DNA from: Sphingobium sp. OAS761
GTDB taxonomy: Bacteria > Pseudomonadota > Alphaproteobacteria > Sphingomonadales > Sphingomonadaceae
NCBI RefSeq assembly: GCF_024168485.1
Contig: NZ_JALJVY010000012.1
Coordinates: forward strand, 62,001 to 126,000
Reading direction: 5' to 3'
DNA length: 64,000 nucleotides
How positions within the stretch are numbered: the stretch's first letter is position 1; each line of letters begins with the position of its first letter. The notes beneath the pieces were generated by a model. The model worked only from the letters and a program-made list of their open reading frames with translations. It made no database searches and was not told the origin of the DNA. The position numbers were made by a program, and so were the translations under genes. Of this stretch, positions 54,861 through 62,884 are shown one piece after another.

Positions 54861-55664
54861 TCAGAGAAACACGGCGCGCGACAGGCCGCCGTCCACCGCG
54901 ATCGATTCCCCGGTGATGCCGCTGCCCAACTGCGAGCAGAGGAACACGATCGGGTCAGCCACTTCCTCCACTTCGAGCATGCGCTTGAGTGCCGCCGGAT
55001 CGCCGGCCTCTCGCGCTACGATGGCATCGACCGTGACGCCTTCCTCGGCTGCCATCTCGGCGAACCATTCCTCGATATGTTCGGTCCGCGTGACGCCGGG
55101 GTGGATGATGTTGACGGTAATCCCGTCCTTGCCGACCTCGTCGGACAGGGTCTTGGTGAAATGGACGAGCGCGGTGTTGCGCATGCCCGACAGTGCCTCC
55201 GTGCAGCGCGCGGTGAGGCCGCCGACGTTGACGATGCGGCCCCAGCCAGCCTTGCGCATGTGCGGAACACAGGCCTTGGCCGTACGGAAATAGCCGAACA
55301 GCTTGGTATTGAGGTCGAGCATCAGCGCGTCCTCGTCTGCCAGTTCGATGGCGTTGCGCACCAAGCCGCCGGGAGCGGCAGCGCAATTGACGAGGATGTG
55401 GACCGCGCCGAACTTCGCGACGGCGGCCTCGACCAGCGCTTCGACCGACTCCTTGGAAGTCGTGTCGGTGGGCACGGCGATGACGTCGCCGCCGGTAGCC
55501 TCGCGCAGTTCCTGTGCCGCAGCTTCAAGCTTGCTGGCTGTGCGCGCGGCGATCACGACCTTGGCGCCGGCGAGCAGCAGCTTGCGCGCCGTTTCCTTGC
55601 CGATCCCCACGCCGCCGCCGGTGATGACGGCCACCTTGTCCTTAAGTCCCAGTTCCAGGCTCAT
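54861..55664 (-). CDS. SDR-fold protein lacking the SDR catalytic residues (copy 1)
   Basis: 267 residues with an intact nucleotide site (TGGGVGIG near residue 15, NCAAAPGG, and the tetrad Asn in DLNTK). The catalytic region is not normal. Where SDRs have Ser it reads NVGGLTA (Gly148/149), and where they have YxxxK it reads SGMRN (Ser159, Asn163). The rest aligns well (HFTKTLSDEVGKDGITVNII, then HPGVTRTEH, and C-terminal SGITGESIAVDGGLSRAVFL). It therefore may not be a standard NAD(P)H oxidoreductase. A second member with the same changes is at 62881-63666. It follows the hydratase by 6 bases. Confidence 0.9.
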   Translation of the reverse strand: MSLELGLKDKVAVITGGGVGIGKETARKLLLAGAKVVIAARTASKLEAAAQELREATGGDVIAVPTDTTSKESVEALVEAAVAKFGAVHILVNCAAAPGGLVRNAIELADEDALMLDLNTKLFGYFRTAKACVPHMRKAGWGRIVNVGGLTARCTEALSGMRNTALVHFTKTLSDEVGKDGITVNIIHPGVTRTEHIEEWFAEMAAEEGVTVDAIVAREAGDPAALKRMLEVEEVADPIVFLCSQLGSGITGESIAVDGGLSRAVFL

Positions 55665-55670
55665 CGCTGT

Positions 55671-56459
55671 TTACTCCTTCCAGTCTTTTGCCGTCAGCGT
55701 GACCCGCGCTCCTTCGGCGCCGTTGAAGTTCACACTGATCGTATCGCGGGGGAAAATATCGGTCACGCCCGTACAGCTGCCCGATGCCACCAGTTGTTCG
55801 CGTGTGAGTGATCGACCCTCATGCTTCCGCAGCCAGTTTGCCAGCCAGATCAGCGCGTCGAGCGGATTGTCGAGCACCATTGCGGTCGAGCCTTCGACAG
55901 GCGCCTCGGCGTTGCGGGTCAAAGTGACAGGCATTGCGGCAAAGCGGTCATCCCACGTATCGGCAAGCTTGCGGCCCAGTACGAGCCCGTGGCCCATCGC
56001 ATTGTCGGCGACCAGCAGCTCCAGCGGCAGGTCGCTTGTGGCGAAGCGGGTACGGCAAATCTCGATGCCGGCATATATGCCCTTGAGCGCGGCGCACAGG
56101 TCGGCGCGGGTATAGGGTGCGTCCTGCTCCGGCAGGTCTGCGCCCATTTCGAATACAAGTTCGGCCTCGGCGAACATTTCTTTGCCGGAAAAGTCGATCT
56201 CGCTCCGGTCGCAATAGATCGCGCTGGCAGCCAGGCGGCCGACGATCGGTTCGCGCGCACCCAACGCCTCCCGTCCGCCGGGCCCGGTCAGGCCGATCTT
56301 CCAGACCATGACCGGAAGACAGCTGGCGGCGTTAGCCCTCTGCTGGATCGCATAGGCGCCGGCAAGGTCGGGTCGTTCAGCCGGGCAGGGAATCGGCGCG
56401 GAGGGCACGCGCGCAGCTGCCAATAGGGCGTGTTCCAGGCTGTTATGGCGATCTTCCAA
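55671..56459 (-). CDS. 2-keto-4-pentenoate hydratase-like protein (MhpD family)
   Basis: 262 residues. Members add water to 2-hydroxypenta-2,4-dienoate or decarboxylate oxalocrotonate in meta-cleavage pathways. Seen: AYAIQQRANAASCLPVMVWK, IGLTGPGGREALGAREPIVG, the acidic metal site AEAELVFEMGADLP with CAALKGIYAGIEICRTRF, and VASGSCTGVTDIFPRDTISV. The start is probably TTG at 56459, with AGGGGAA six bases before it. No ATG gives a full N-terminus. It is first in a two-gene leftward unit with the SDR. Confidence 0.88.
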   Translation of the reverse strand: MEDRHNSLEHALLAAARVPSAPIPCPAERPDLAGAYAIQQRANAASCLPVMVWKIGLTGPGGREALGAREPIVGRLAASAIYCDRSEIDFSGKEMFAEAELVFEMGADLPEQDAPYTRADLCAALKGIYAGIEICRTRFATSDLPLELLVADNAMGHGLVLGRKLADTWDDRFAAMPVTLTRNAEAPVEGSTAMVLDNPLDALIWLANWLRKHEGRSLTREQLVASGSCTGVTDIFPRDTISVNFNGAEGARVTLTAKDWKE

Positions 56460-56499
56460 GTGATTTCCCCTCAGCAGCAAGCAAGTTTATTGTCGCGTA

Positions 56500-56537
56500 T
56501 ATGTAACAACACAAACTTAAAATCTAGTATTGTTTAC
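56500..56537 (+). promoter_or_regulatory. Composite regulatory element before aldehyde dehydrogenase operon
   Basis: TATGTAACAA (56500-56509), exactly 17 bases, GTATTGTTTAC (56527-56537), the same two words and spacing as at 49637-49674. It lies 81 bases before the aldehyde dehydrogenase ATG and 40 bases from the TTG of the divergent hydratase gene, so it may serve both. Confidence 0.7.
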
Positions 56538-56618
56538 AAGATGGCGGTGATGTAGGAGGAGGTGAATCAGCGGCGGTTTGTCCGTCGCGGCGATCCTGCC
56601 ACGGGGAGATGCGAGACG

Positions 56619-58127
56619 ATGTCAGACCGCGACGCTATGTTTGCTGCAGCCGAACAACTCGGTTCGGCACTTGCCCGACAGCCGCTGGGCCTGATCATCG
56701 ACGGTAAGTCCGTGCCTGCCCTTTCCGGGAAAAGCTTCGCCACGGTGAATCCGGCAACCGGACTGGAACTGGCCCAAGTGGCCGAAGGCGGCGTGGCAGA
56801 TGTCGATGCGGCCGTGCAGGCGGCGCGCAAGGCGCTCGGTAATCCAGCCTGGCGCGACATGAGTGCGGTGGACCGTTCGAAGCTGCTCAATCGCCTTGCC
56901 GACCTGATCGAGCGCGACGCCGATGAGCTCGCCCTGCTCGAGTGCATGGACAACGGCAAGCCCGCCACCCTTACCAAGGCCGTCGAGATTGAAGGTTCGA
57001 TCAAGACCTTCCGCTACTTTGCCGGATGGCCCACCAAGTTCGGCGGGGAAACCCTTCCGGTGTCGCCGCGCAGCGGAGCGAAGATCCTCAACTATACCGT
57101 GCGCGAGCCGGTCGGCGTTTGTGCGCTGATCGTCCCGTGGAACTATCCGATGTCGATGGCGGCATGGAAGGTTGCGCCTGCGCTCGCGGCGGGCTGCACG
57201 GTCATTCTCAAGCCTGCCGAGCAGACGCCGCTGACGGCGCTGCGCCTTGCCGAGCTGGCATTGGAGGCGGGTGTGCCGCCGGGCGTGTTCAACGTCATTA
57301 CCGGCTTCGGAGAAGCGGGGGCCGCGCTGGTCGACCACCCCGGCGTGGACAAGGTCGCCTTCACCGGCTCCACCGAAGTGGGCAAGGCAATCGTGCGTGG
57401 TTCGACCGGCAATCTCAAGAAGGTCAGCCTGGAACTGGGCGGCAAGTCGCCGCAGATCGTGCTCCCCGATGCCGACCTCGATGCGGCGGCGGCGTCCATT
57501 GCGGCGGGCATCTTCTTCAACCAGGGGCAGACCTGCACCGCCGGTTCGCGGCTTTACGCGCATGCCTCGATCCATGACGATCTGATCGCCCGCATCGCCG
57601 ATCATGCCGCGCGGCTCACGATCGGCAACGGTCTCGATCCGACGGTGAATTTCGGCCCGCTGGTTTCGCAGGAACAGTGGGACAGGGTCAGCTCCTATGT
57701 CGAGATCGGCAAGGCCGAAGGGGCCGAGGTGCTGATCGGCGGCGGCCGGCCCAAGGCGCTGGGAGAGGGCTTCTTCTTCGAACCGACGATCATGGCGAAT
57801 GCCGGGCGCGACATGCGCATCGTGCGCGAGGAAATCTTCGGCCCGGTGCTAAGCGCGCTCAGCTGGAATGATCCGGAAGATCTGGTTGCCCAGGCCAATG
57901 ATTCGGACTTCGGGCTTTCGGCCGGCATCTGGACCAACGACCTCAGGCAGGCCCACCGCCTGGCAGGAGCGGTCAAGGCCGGGACGGTCTGGATCAACTG
58001 CTTCAACCTGGTGGACAACGCGACCCCCTTCGGCGGGTTCAAGCAGTCCGGCTGGGGCCGCGAACATGGTCGCCAGGCGATGGAACTCTACAGCGAGATC
58101 AAGAGCATCTGGGTGAACTTGAGCTGA
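56619..58127 (+). CDS. NAD(P)-dependent aldehyde dehydrogenase
   Basis: 502 residues from the ATG at 56619 (GGGGAG ribosome site; an in-frame GTG at 56562 lies too close to its own AGGAGG). The catalytic Glu272 (SLELGGKSP) and Cys306 (NQGQTCTAGSRLY) are both present, 34 apart as usual, along with the NAD site FTGSTEVGKAIV and IVPWNYPMSMAAWKVAPALA. Substrate class (betaine-, phenylacetaldehyde- or hydroxymuconic-type) cannot be fixed. It starts a rightward operon of at least seven further genes. Confidence 0.94.
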   Translation: MSDRDAMFAAAEQLGSALARQPLGLIIDGKSVPALSGKSFATVNPATGLELAQVAEGGVADVDAAVQAARKALGNPAWRDMSAVDRSKLLNRLADLIERDADELALLECMDNGKPATLTKAVEIEGSIKTFRYFAGWPTKFGGETLPVSPRSGAKILNYTVREPVGVCALIVPWNYPMSMAAWKVAPALAAGCTVILKPAEQTPLTALRLAELALEAGVPPGVFNVITGFGEAGAALVDHPGVDKVAFTGSTEVGKAIVRGSTGNLKKVSLELGGKSPQIVLPDADLDAAAASIAAGIFFNQGQTCTAGSRLYAHASIHDDLIARIADHAARLTIGNGLDPTVNFGPLVSQEQWDRVSSYVEIGKAEGAEVLIGGGRPKALGEGFFFEPTIMANAGRDMRIVREEIFGPVLSALSWNDPEDLVAQANDSDFGLSAGIWTNDLRQAHRLAGAVKAGTVWINCFNLVDNATPFGGFKQSGWGREHGRQAMELYSEIKSIWVNLS

Positions 58128-58179
58128 GGCGCAGCGGCAAGGGCCGCGCCGCCTAATCGAACCGAACACAGGAGCGGAC

Positions 58180-59214
58180 ATGAGCAGAACCTTGATAGTC
58201 GCCACCGACGGACAAGCGGTGATGCGCACGCACGACGATGGCAAGAACTGGTATCGGATCAACATCCGCCAGGATCTGGAATATGATGACCGGGTGCGTT
58301 GCCTGCTGGTCGATCCGGCCAACCCCGAAGCGCTCTTTGCCGGCGCGGAAAAGGGGCTGTTCTACAGCGCCGACCGCGGTGTGCACTGGAGCCGGATAGA
58401 CTGCGCGCTCAACGGATACGCCGTGTGGAAGCTGGTGGCGAGCGAAAGCGATCCAAAGGTGATCTACGCGGGCACCGGCGCGCCTTCGCTGGCGATCCTG
58501 TTCCGCTCGCGCGATGGCGGCCACATATGGGAACGCACCCCTCTCGAAATGCCCGAATTGTGCGCGGGCGTGAACCGGCCCCGCATGCTCGCACTGGCGG
58601 TCGATCCCGATGACGCGAATGACGTTTGGGCAGGCGTGGAAGAGGGTGGCCTTCACCGCAGTCGCGACGGGGGCGACAGCTGGGAGCGGATCGACACAAG
58701 CTGGTCCGAATTTGGTGGCAATTCGGACCTGCACGACATCATGATCCTCAAGCAGGACGATGGGTCGAAGGTTCACCTCGCGCTGACGGTGATCGCGCTC
58801 TACCGTTCGACCGACGATGGCAGGACCTGGGTGCGCCAGCCCGCCAAGGAGAGTTGGGGCCTGCGCTATTCGCGCCTGCTCACGCGCAAGCCCGGCAGCA
58901 ATCGCGAGATCGCGGTTGGCATCGGCGATGGCACGCCGGGCACGACGGCGGCGATCCTGACCTCGTCCGATGCGGGGCGGACATGGGAAAAAGCGGACCT
59001 CGACAAGCCGTCCAACTCCTGCATGTGGGCTTTCGGGACCAATCCGGCCGATCCGGATTTCATGCTGGCCGCAAGCAAGTTCGGCTATCTCTACCGCTCC
59101 ACCGACGGTGGAAAGTCGTGGGCCAAGGAATGGCGCGAATTCAACGAGATTACCGATCTCGCCTGGGTTCCGGGCGTTCCCACCGATCTGGGGTTGCCAC
59201 ATGTCACAAACTAA
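58180..59214 (+). CDS. Cytoplasmic Asp-box (BNR) beta-propeller protein
   Basis: 344 residues with seven evenly spaced Asp-box motifs (S/T-x-D-x-G-x-x-W type): THDDGKNW, SADRGVHW, SRDGGHIW, SRDGGDSW, STDDGRTW, SSDAGRTW, STDGGKSW. That count fits a seven-bladed propeller. There is no signal peptide and no sialidase arginine triad that I can recognise, so 'glycosyl hydrolase', the label such proteins often get, is doubtful. It overlaps the VOC gene by 14 bases and lies inside a catabolic operon; its biochemical role is unknown. Confidence 0.87.
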   Translation: MSRTLIVATDGQAVMRTHDDGKNWYRINIRQDLEYDDRVRCLLVDPANPEALFAGAEKGLFYSADRGVHWSRIDCALNGYAVWKLVASESDPKVIYAGTGAPSLAILFRSRDGGHIWERTPLEMPELCAGVNRPRMLALAVDPDDANDVWAGVEEGGLHRSRDGGDSWERIDTSWSEFGGNSDLHDIMILKQDDGSKVHLALTVIALYRSTDDGRTWVRQPAKESWGLRYSRLLTRKPGSNREIAVGIGDGTPGTTAAILTSSDAGRTWEKADLDKPSNSCMWAFGTNPADPDFMLAASKFGYLYRSTDGGKSWAKEWREFNEITDLAWVPGVPTDLGLPHVTN

Positions 59215-59689
59215 CGTCTCGCCGATCCGGGTCGAGAAGATCGCGCATATCGTCCTGTTCGTGAAGGATCCGGAAGCCTCGGCCAAGTGGTATGCCGAAG
59301 TGCTCAACATGAAGATCGTCGCCCGGGCCGGTGACGGGCCTTACAAGGGCGGCGTGTTCATGAGCTTCGGTCTCAGCGATCATGACATCGCGCTGTTTCC
59401 GGCCGCAGAAGGCGCGACCAAGGGCAAGGAATTCGAGCATGTGGGCCTGCTGATGGCCGGCACCAGCATGGACGACTTGCGCGCCAACTATGCCTATTTC
59501 CGCCAACGCGGGGTGGAGATTGCGGAAATCCTCGATCACGGCGTCTCGACCGGCATCTATTTCTATGACCCCGACGGACACATGCTGGAAGTCTTCTGCC
59601 AGCGTGTTCCGGTGACGGGCGGCGCCTCGCAGGTCGAACTCAACCGCAACGAAGGCCAGGCCGAACCCGTGGATCCGACCGCGCTGTGA
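59201..59689 (+). CDS. VOC-superfamily protein (extradiol dioxygenase/glyoxalase type)
   Basis: 162 residues from the ATG at 59201. The metal site of type I extradiol dioxygenases and glyoxalases is conserved: His16 (IAHIVLFV), His80 (FEHVGLLM) and Glu130 (DGHMLEVFC). It contains FYDPDGHMLEVF, a VOC signature. It is a single small two-module protein, smaller than BphC-type enzymes, so ring cleavage is possible but not certain; isomerase or epimerase roles are known in this superfamily. Its start lies inside the end of the propeller gene. Confidence 0.83.
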   Translation: MSQTNVSPIRVEKIAHIVLFVKDPEASAKWYAEVLNMKIVARAGDGPYKGGVFMSFGLSDHDIALFPAAEGATKGKEFEHVGLLMAGTSMDDLRANYAYFRQRGVEIAEILDHGVSTGIYFYDPDGHMLEVFCQRVPVTGGASQVELNRNEGQAEPVDPTAL

Positions 59690-59763
59690 CATTTCCGGGC
59701 GGGAGCGCGCTTTTGCTCGTGCCCATCCGGACGCGATCCGGCGAATAGCAAAGGAAGAAGCAA

Positions 59764-60369
59764 ATGACGACTTATGCGCCGAACTTCGGCCCGTTCCACA
59801 TCCGCAAGTGGTTCACCCAGGTTGAGGAAATTCTCGCCGGTGAAACCGGCGCCGCAGCCGATGGCGCCCCCGTGTTCAAGTATATGATCGCCGCCTGCAT
59901 CAAGAATCCCTATGCGGGCGCCTATCACGAAGATCTGTCCGCCTGGATCGACGCATCGCCCGCGCTGGGCGTGGAGATCGGCCGCAGGCTCAATGCGCTG
60001 ACCGGCGGGGCCAGGATCGAAAGCTACGGCAAGGCGATCCTGGTCGGGATCGATGGCGAATATGAACATGGCAATGCCCTGTTGACCAATCCGGCCGCCA
60101 ATCCGGTGCGCGACGCCATCGGCGGAGGAGCCTCGTGGGTGCCCTCCACCGGCAAGCGCGGCGTTCCCGGCACGATCCTCGACATCCCCTTCGGCCACAA
60201 GGATGCGCTCTACGTGCGCTCGCACTACGACACGATGAGCGTCTCGTTCGATGATGCGCCCAATCGTGACGAGGTGATCGTGTGCTGGGCCTTCGCCACG
60301 CGCGGTCGGCTCAACGCGCGCCTCGGCGGCCTGCGCGCCGAGGATGCCGAAGGCAACGGTTTGACCTGA
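59764..60369 (+). CDS. 'Amino acid synthesis' family protein (PF06684-like)
   Basis: 201 residues. Recognised by the N-terminal IRKWFTQVEEILAGETGAAA, KYMIAACIKNPYAGAYHEDL, GKAILVGIDGEYEHGNALLT, and FGHKDALYVRSHYDTM. The family name is historical and no enzyme activity is established as far as I know. It often accompanies catabolic genes for amides or aromatic acids. It has an AAGGAAG ribosome site and stops 3 bases before the hydrolase ATG. Whether it is enzymatic cannot be told. Confidence 0.8.
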   Translation: MTTYAPNFGPFHIRKWFTQVEEILAGETGAAADGAPVFKYMIAACIKNPYAGAYHEDLSAWIDASPALGVEIGRRLNALTGGARIESYGKAILVGIDGEYEHGNALLTNPAANPVRDAIGGGASWVPSTGKRGVPGTILDIPFGHKDALYVRSHYDTMSVSFDDAPNRDEVIVCWAFATRGRLNARLGGLRAEDAEGNGLT

Positions 60370-60372
60370 GCC

Positions 60373-61296
60373 ATGGTTGCCGCCCTCGCCGCCGTTTCCC
60401 ATGCGCCGCCCGCGCCGGTCAGCCTGCTGGCCGGTGAGCGGACCAGTCGGATCGCCAATGGCGATATCGGCATTCATGTGCGCCAATGGGGCGATCCGGC
60501 CGCGCCTGCCATCGTCCTGCTCCACGGCCTGCGCGGCTATTCGGGCACGTGGCGCAATCTGGCCGCAGCGTTGTCGGATCGGTGGCGGATGATCGCGTTC
60601 GATGCGCGCGGGCGAGGGGAAAGCAGTTGGGATGCCGGGCGGAACTACTATACCGACGCCTATCTCAGCGATCTTGAAACCGTGGTCGATACGCTGGCCA
60701 TCGACCGCTTCGTCCTCGTCGGCCATTCGATGGGCGGTACGACGTCCTACTGCTACGCGGCCAGCCACCCCGATCGCCTTGCCGCGCTGGTGGTGGAAGA
60801 CATTACCGCGGGTTCATCGACCGGTGGTGCCGGATTTGAGAGGATCGTCGCTGAAATGGCTGCGCTGCCTGCCTGCTTTGACGACTGGGCGGAGGCGCGG
60901 GCCTACTGGCGCAAGTTGCGCGCCAACGTGCCCGATGCCGCGATCGAGGAGCGGCTGTTCGAATCGATGCGCGCTGACGAAGCTGGCGGGATCGTATGGC
61001 GCTATGATGCCGAGGGGATAGCCGCCACACGCGTCGCGCCGGATTTGGCCCGTGTGGTCGATCTGCACCCGGTGATTGCGGCGATCCGCACGCCCACGCT
61101 GGTCATTCGCGGCGGCAAGTCGGACTTTTGCAACATAGATAAGGTTCGCGAACTGGAAGCCGCCAATCCCGCGCTCACGCACGCCAGCGTGGCCGAAGCG
61201 TCGCACTATGTGCATGACGATGCGCCGGAAAGCTTCGCGCGGCTGGTGGAAGGTTTTCTGGCTGGCGTGAACGCCGCTTCGGGCAGCCGGGGCTGA
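60373..61296 (+). CDS. Alpha/beta hydrolase (C-C or ester hydrolase type)
   Basis: 307 residues. Catalytic triad visible: Ser119 in GHSMGG, Asp251 (RGGKSDFCN) and His278 (ASHYVHDDAPE). The oxyanion segment is LLHGLRGYSGTW. It resembles the MhpC/BphD group and related epoxide/ester hydrolases. In a meta-cleavage route it would split the ring-fission product. Placement between the PF06684-like gene and the ThDP enzyme, with gaps of 3 and 7 bases, marks it as a core member of the operon. Confidence 0.88.
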   Translation: MVAALAAVSHAPPAPVSLLAGERTSRIANGDIGIHVRQWGDPAAPAIVLLHGLRGYSGTWRNLAAALSDRWRMIAFDARGRGESSWDAGRNYYTDAYLSDLETVVDTLAIDRFVLVGHSMGGTTSYCYAASHPDRLAALVVEDITAGSSTGGAGFERIVAEMAALPACFDDWAEARAYWRKLRANVPDAAIEERLFESMRADEAGGIVWRYDAEGIAATRVAPDLARVVDLHPVIAAIRTPTLVIRGGKSDFCNIDKVRELEAANPALTHASVAEASHYVHDDAPESFARLVEGFLAGVNAASGSRG

Positions 61297-61303
61297 CAGG
61301 AAG

Positions 61304-62884
61304 ATGACAAAGATGGAAAATGCCGTCACCACCCGCCTTGGGGCCGACCTGCTGCTGGACAGCCTTTATCAGGCCGGCGCGCGGATATGCTTCGCCAATC
61401 CCGGCACTACCGAACTCGGCCTGGTCAGCGCGCTCGCTCGCGATGGCAGGATACGCTGCGTGCTCAGCCTGTTCGAAGGGGTCTGTACGGGCGCTGCCGA
61501 TGGGTACGCCCGCGTGTCTGGCGAAGTGCCGTTGACCCTGCTGCACCTCGGCCCCGGCTTTGCCAATGGCATTGCCAACCTGCACAATGCGCGCCGCGCC
61601 GGTTCGCGGATTGTCAACCTGATCGGCGATCATGCCACCTGGCACCTGGCTTACGATGCGCCGCTGACCAGCGACATTCGATCGCTTGCCGCGCCGGTTT
61701 CGCGCGCCGTGATCACGATTGACCGCCCGCAGGCAATCGATGCCTGCGTAGCGCAGGCGTTTGCCGCCACCAATCTGGAGGAAGGCGGCGCGGCGACGCT
61801 CGTGATACCGACCGATGTGGTGGATGCACCTGCGCCGGACGCCGTCCAGCCCGTCCTGCCCGCGCCGTATCGCCCGACCTCGGTATCCGAAGCCATCGTT
61901 GACGATGCCGCCCGCGCGTTGTCGAAGGCGGGCGAAAGCATTGTCCTGCTTGGCGGCAATGCTTTGACCGAACGCGGCATTCGCGCCGGACAGGCCATTT
62001 GCACGCACCTTGGCGCGCGCCTGCTGATGGAGCCTTATCCGGCCATCGTCACGCTGGGCGGCGATCTTCCGGTGGTGGAGCGTCAGGCCTACTTCCCCGA
62101 CGATGTGATCGCCCAGATGGGCGCGGCGCGGGTCGTGCTGGCCGGGGCACGCATGCCGATCAGTTACTTCGGTTACGAGGGCTGGCCCAGTCAGCTCGTG
62201 CCCGACGAAAGGCTGGTGCGCCTTGCCGAGCCCGGTGAGGATGCGGTCGCCGCGCTCGAAGCGCTGGCTGCCCGCCTGAAGGCAGCGCCCGCAGCGGCCC
62301 GGAGCACCGAAACACCGGGCGGATCGGGGCATTCGGAAGCGGCGCTTACCCCGGCCTCGGTGGTTGAGGAAGTGCTGGTCCAGTTGCCGCAGGATGCGAT
62401 CATTTCGCTTGAAGGCTCCACGCTCGGCGGGCCATGGCTGCGCAACGCCCACCGCGCACGCCGCCACCGCGTGATGACCAATACCGGTGGTGCGATCGGG
62501 CAGGGCCTGCCCTGTGCGGTTGGCGCCGCGCTTGCCGCGCCAGAAGCCAGGATCGTCTCGCTCCAGTCTGACGGCAGCGCGCAATATACCCTGCAATCGC
62601 TCTGGACCATGGCGCGCGAGGGGTTGAAGGTGACGATCATCGTCGCTGCCAATCACCGCTATGCCATCCTCCAGACCGAATTGACCCGTGCCGCCGTTCC
62701 GCTTGACGACGCCGTCGTCGCCAGCCTGACCAAGCTGGACAAGCCGCGGGTGGACTGGGTCGCGCTCGCGCAGGGCTATGGAGTAGAGGCGCGCCGGGTT
62801 GCCACCAATGGCGAACTTGCCGCTGCCCTTGAACATGGGCTCGCGCTCGATGGCCCGCTCCTGATCCAGGCTGAATTACCATGA
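61304..62884 (+). CDS. ThDP-dependent enzyme, acetolactate synthase/benzoylformate decarboxylase family
   Basis: 526 residues in the three-domain ThDP layout: Pyr domain with the activating Glu58 (FEGVCTGAADGYAR), a middle domain, and the PP domain with SDGSAQYTLQSLWTMARE plus Asn, the Mg-ThDP site. No FAD-type insertion clearly marks it as a true acetolactate synthase, and no regulatory subunit follows, so a 2-keto acid decarboxylase or carboligase of catabolism is more likely. Start: ATG at 61304 or at 61313. It overlaps the next SDR gene by 4 bases (ATGA). Confidence 0.88.
   Translation: MTKMENAVTTRLGADLLLDSLYQAGARICFANPGTTELGLVSALARDGRIRCVLSLFEGVCTGAADGYARVSGEVPLTLLHLGPGFANGIANLHNARRAGSRIVNLIGDHATWHLAYDAPLTSDIRSLAAPVSRAVITIDRPQAIDACVAQAFAATNLEEGGAATLVIPTDVVDAPAPDAVQPVLPAPYRPTSVSEAIVDDAARALSKAGESIVLLGGNALTERGIRAGQAICTHLGARLLMEPYPAIVTLGGDLPVVERQAYFPDDVIAQMGAARVVLAGARMPISYFGYEGWPSQLVPDERLVRLAEPGEDAVAALEALAARLKAAPAAARSTETPGGSGHSEAALTPASVVEEVLVQLPQDAIISLEGSTLGGPWLRNAHRARRHRVMTNTGGAIGQGLPCAVGAALAAPEARIVSLQSDGSAQYTLQSLWTMAREGLKVTIIVAANHRYAILQTELTRAAVPLDDAVVASLTKLDKPRVDWVALAQGYGVEARRVATNGELAAALEHGLALDGPLLIQAELP

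Noticed and set aside
56562..56618. GTG at 56562 as the aldehyde dehydrogenase start
   Set aside because: Its AGGAGG abuts the GTG with almost no spacer, and the extra 19 residues are Arg-rich and unlike the family N-terminus. The ATG at 56619 has a well-placed GGGGAG.
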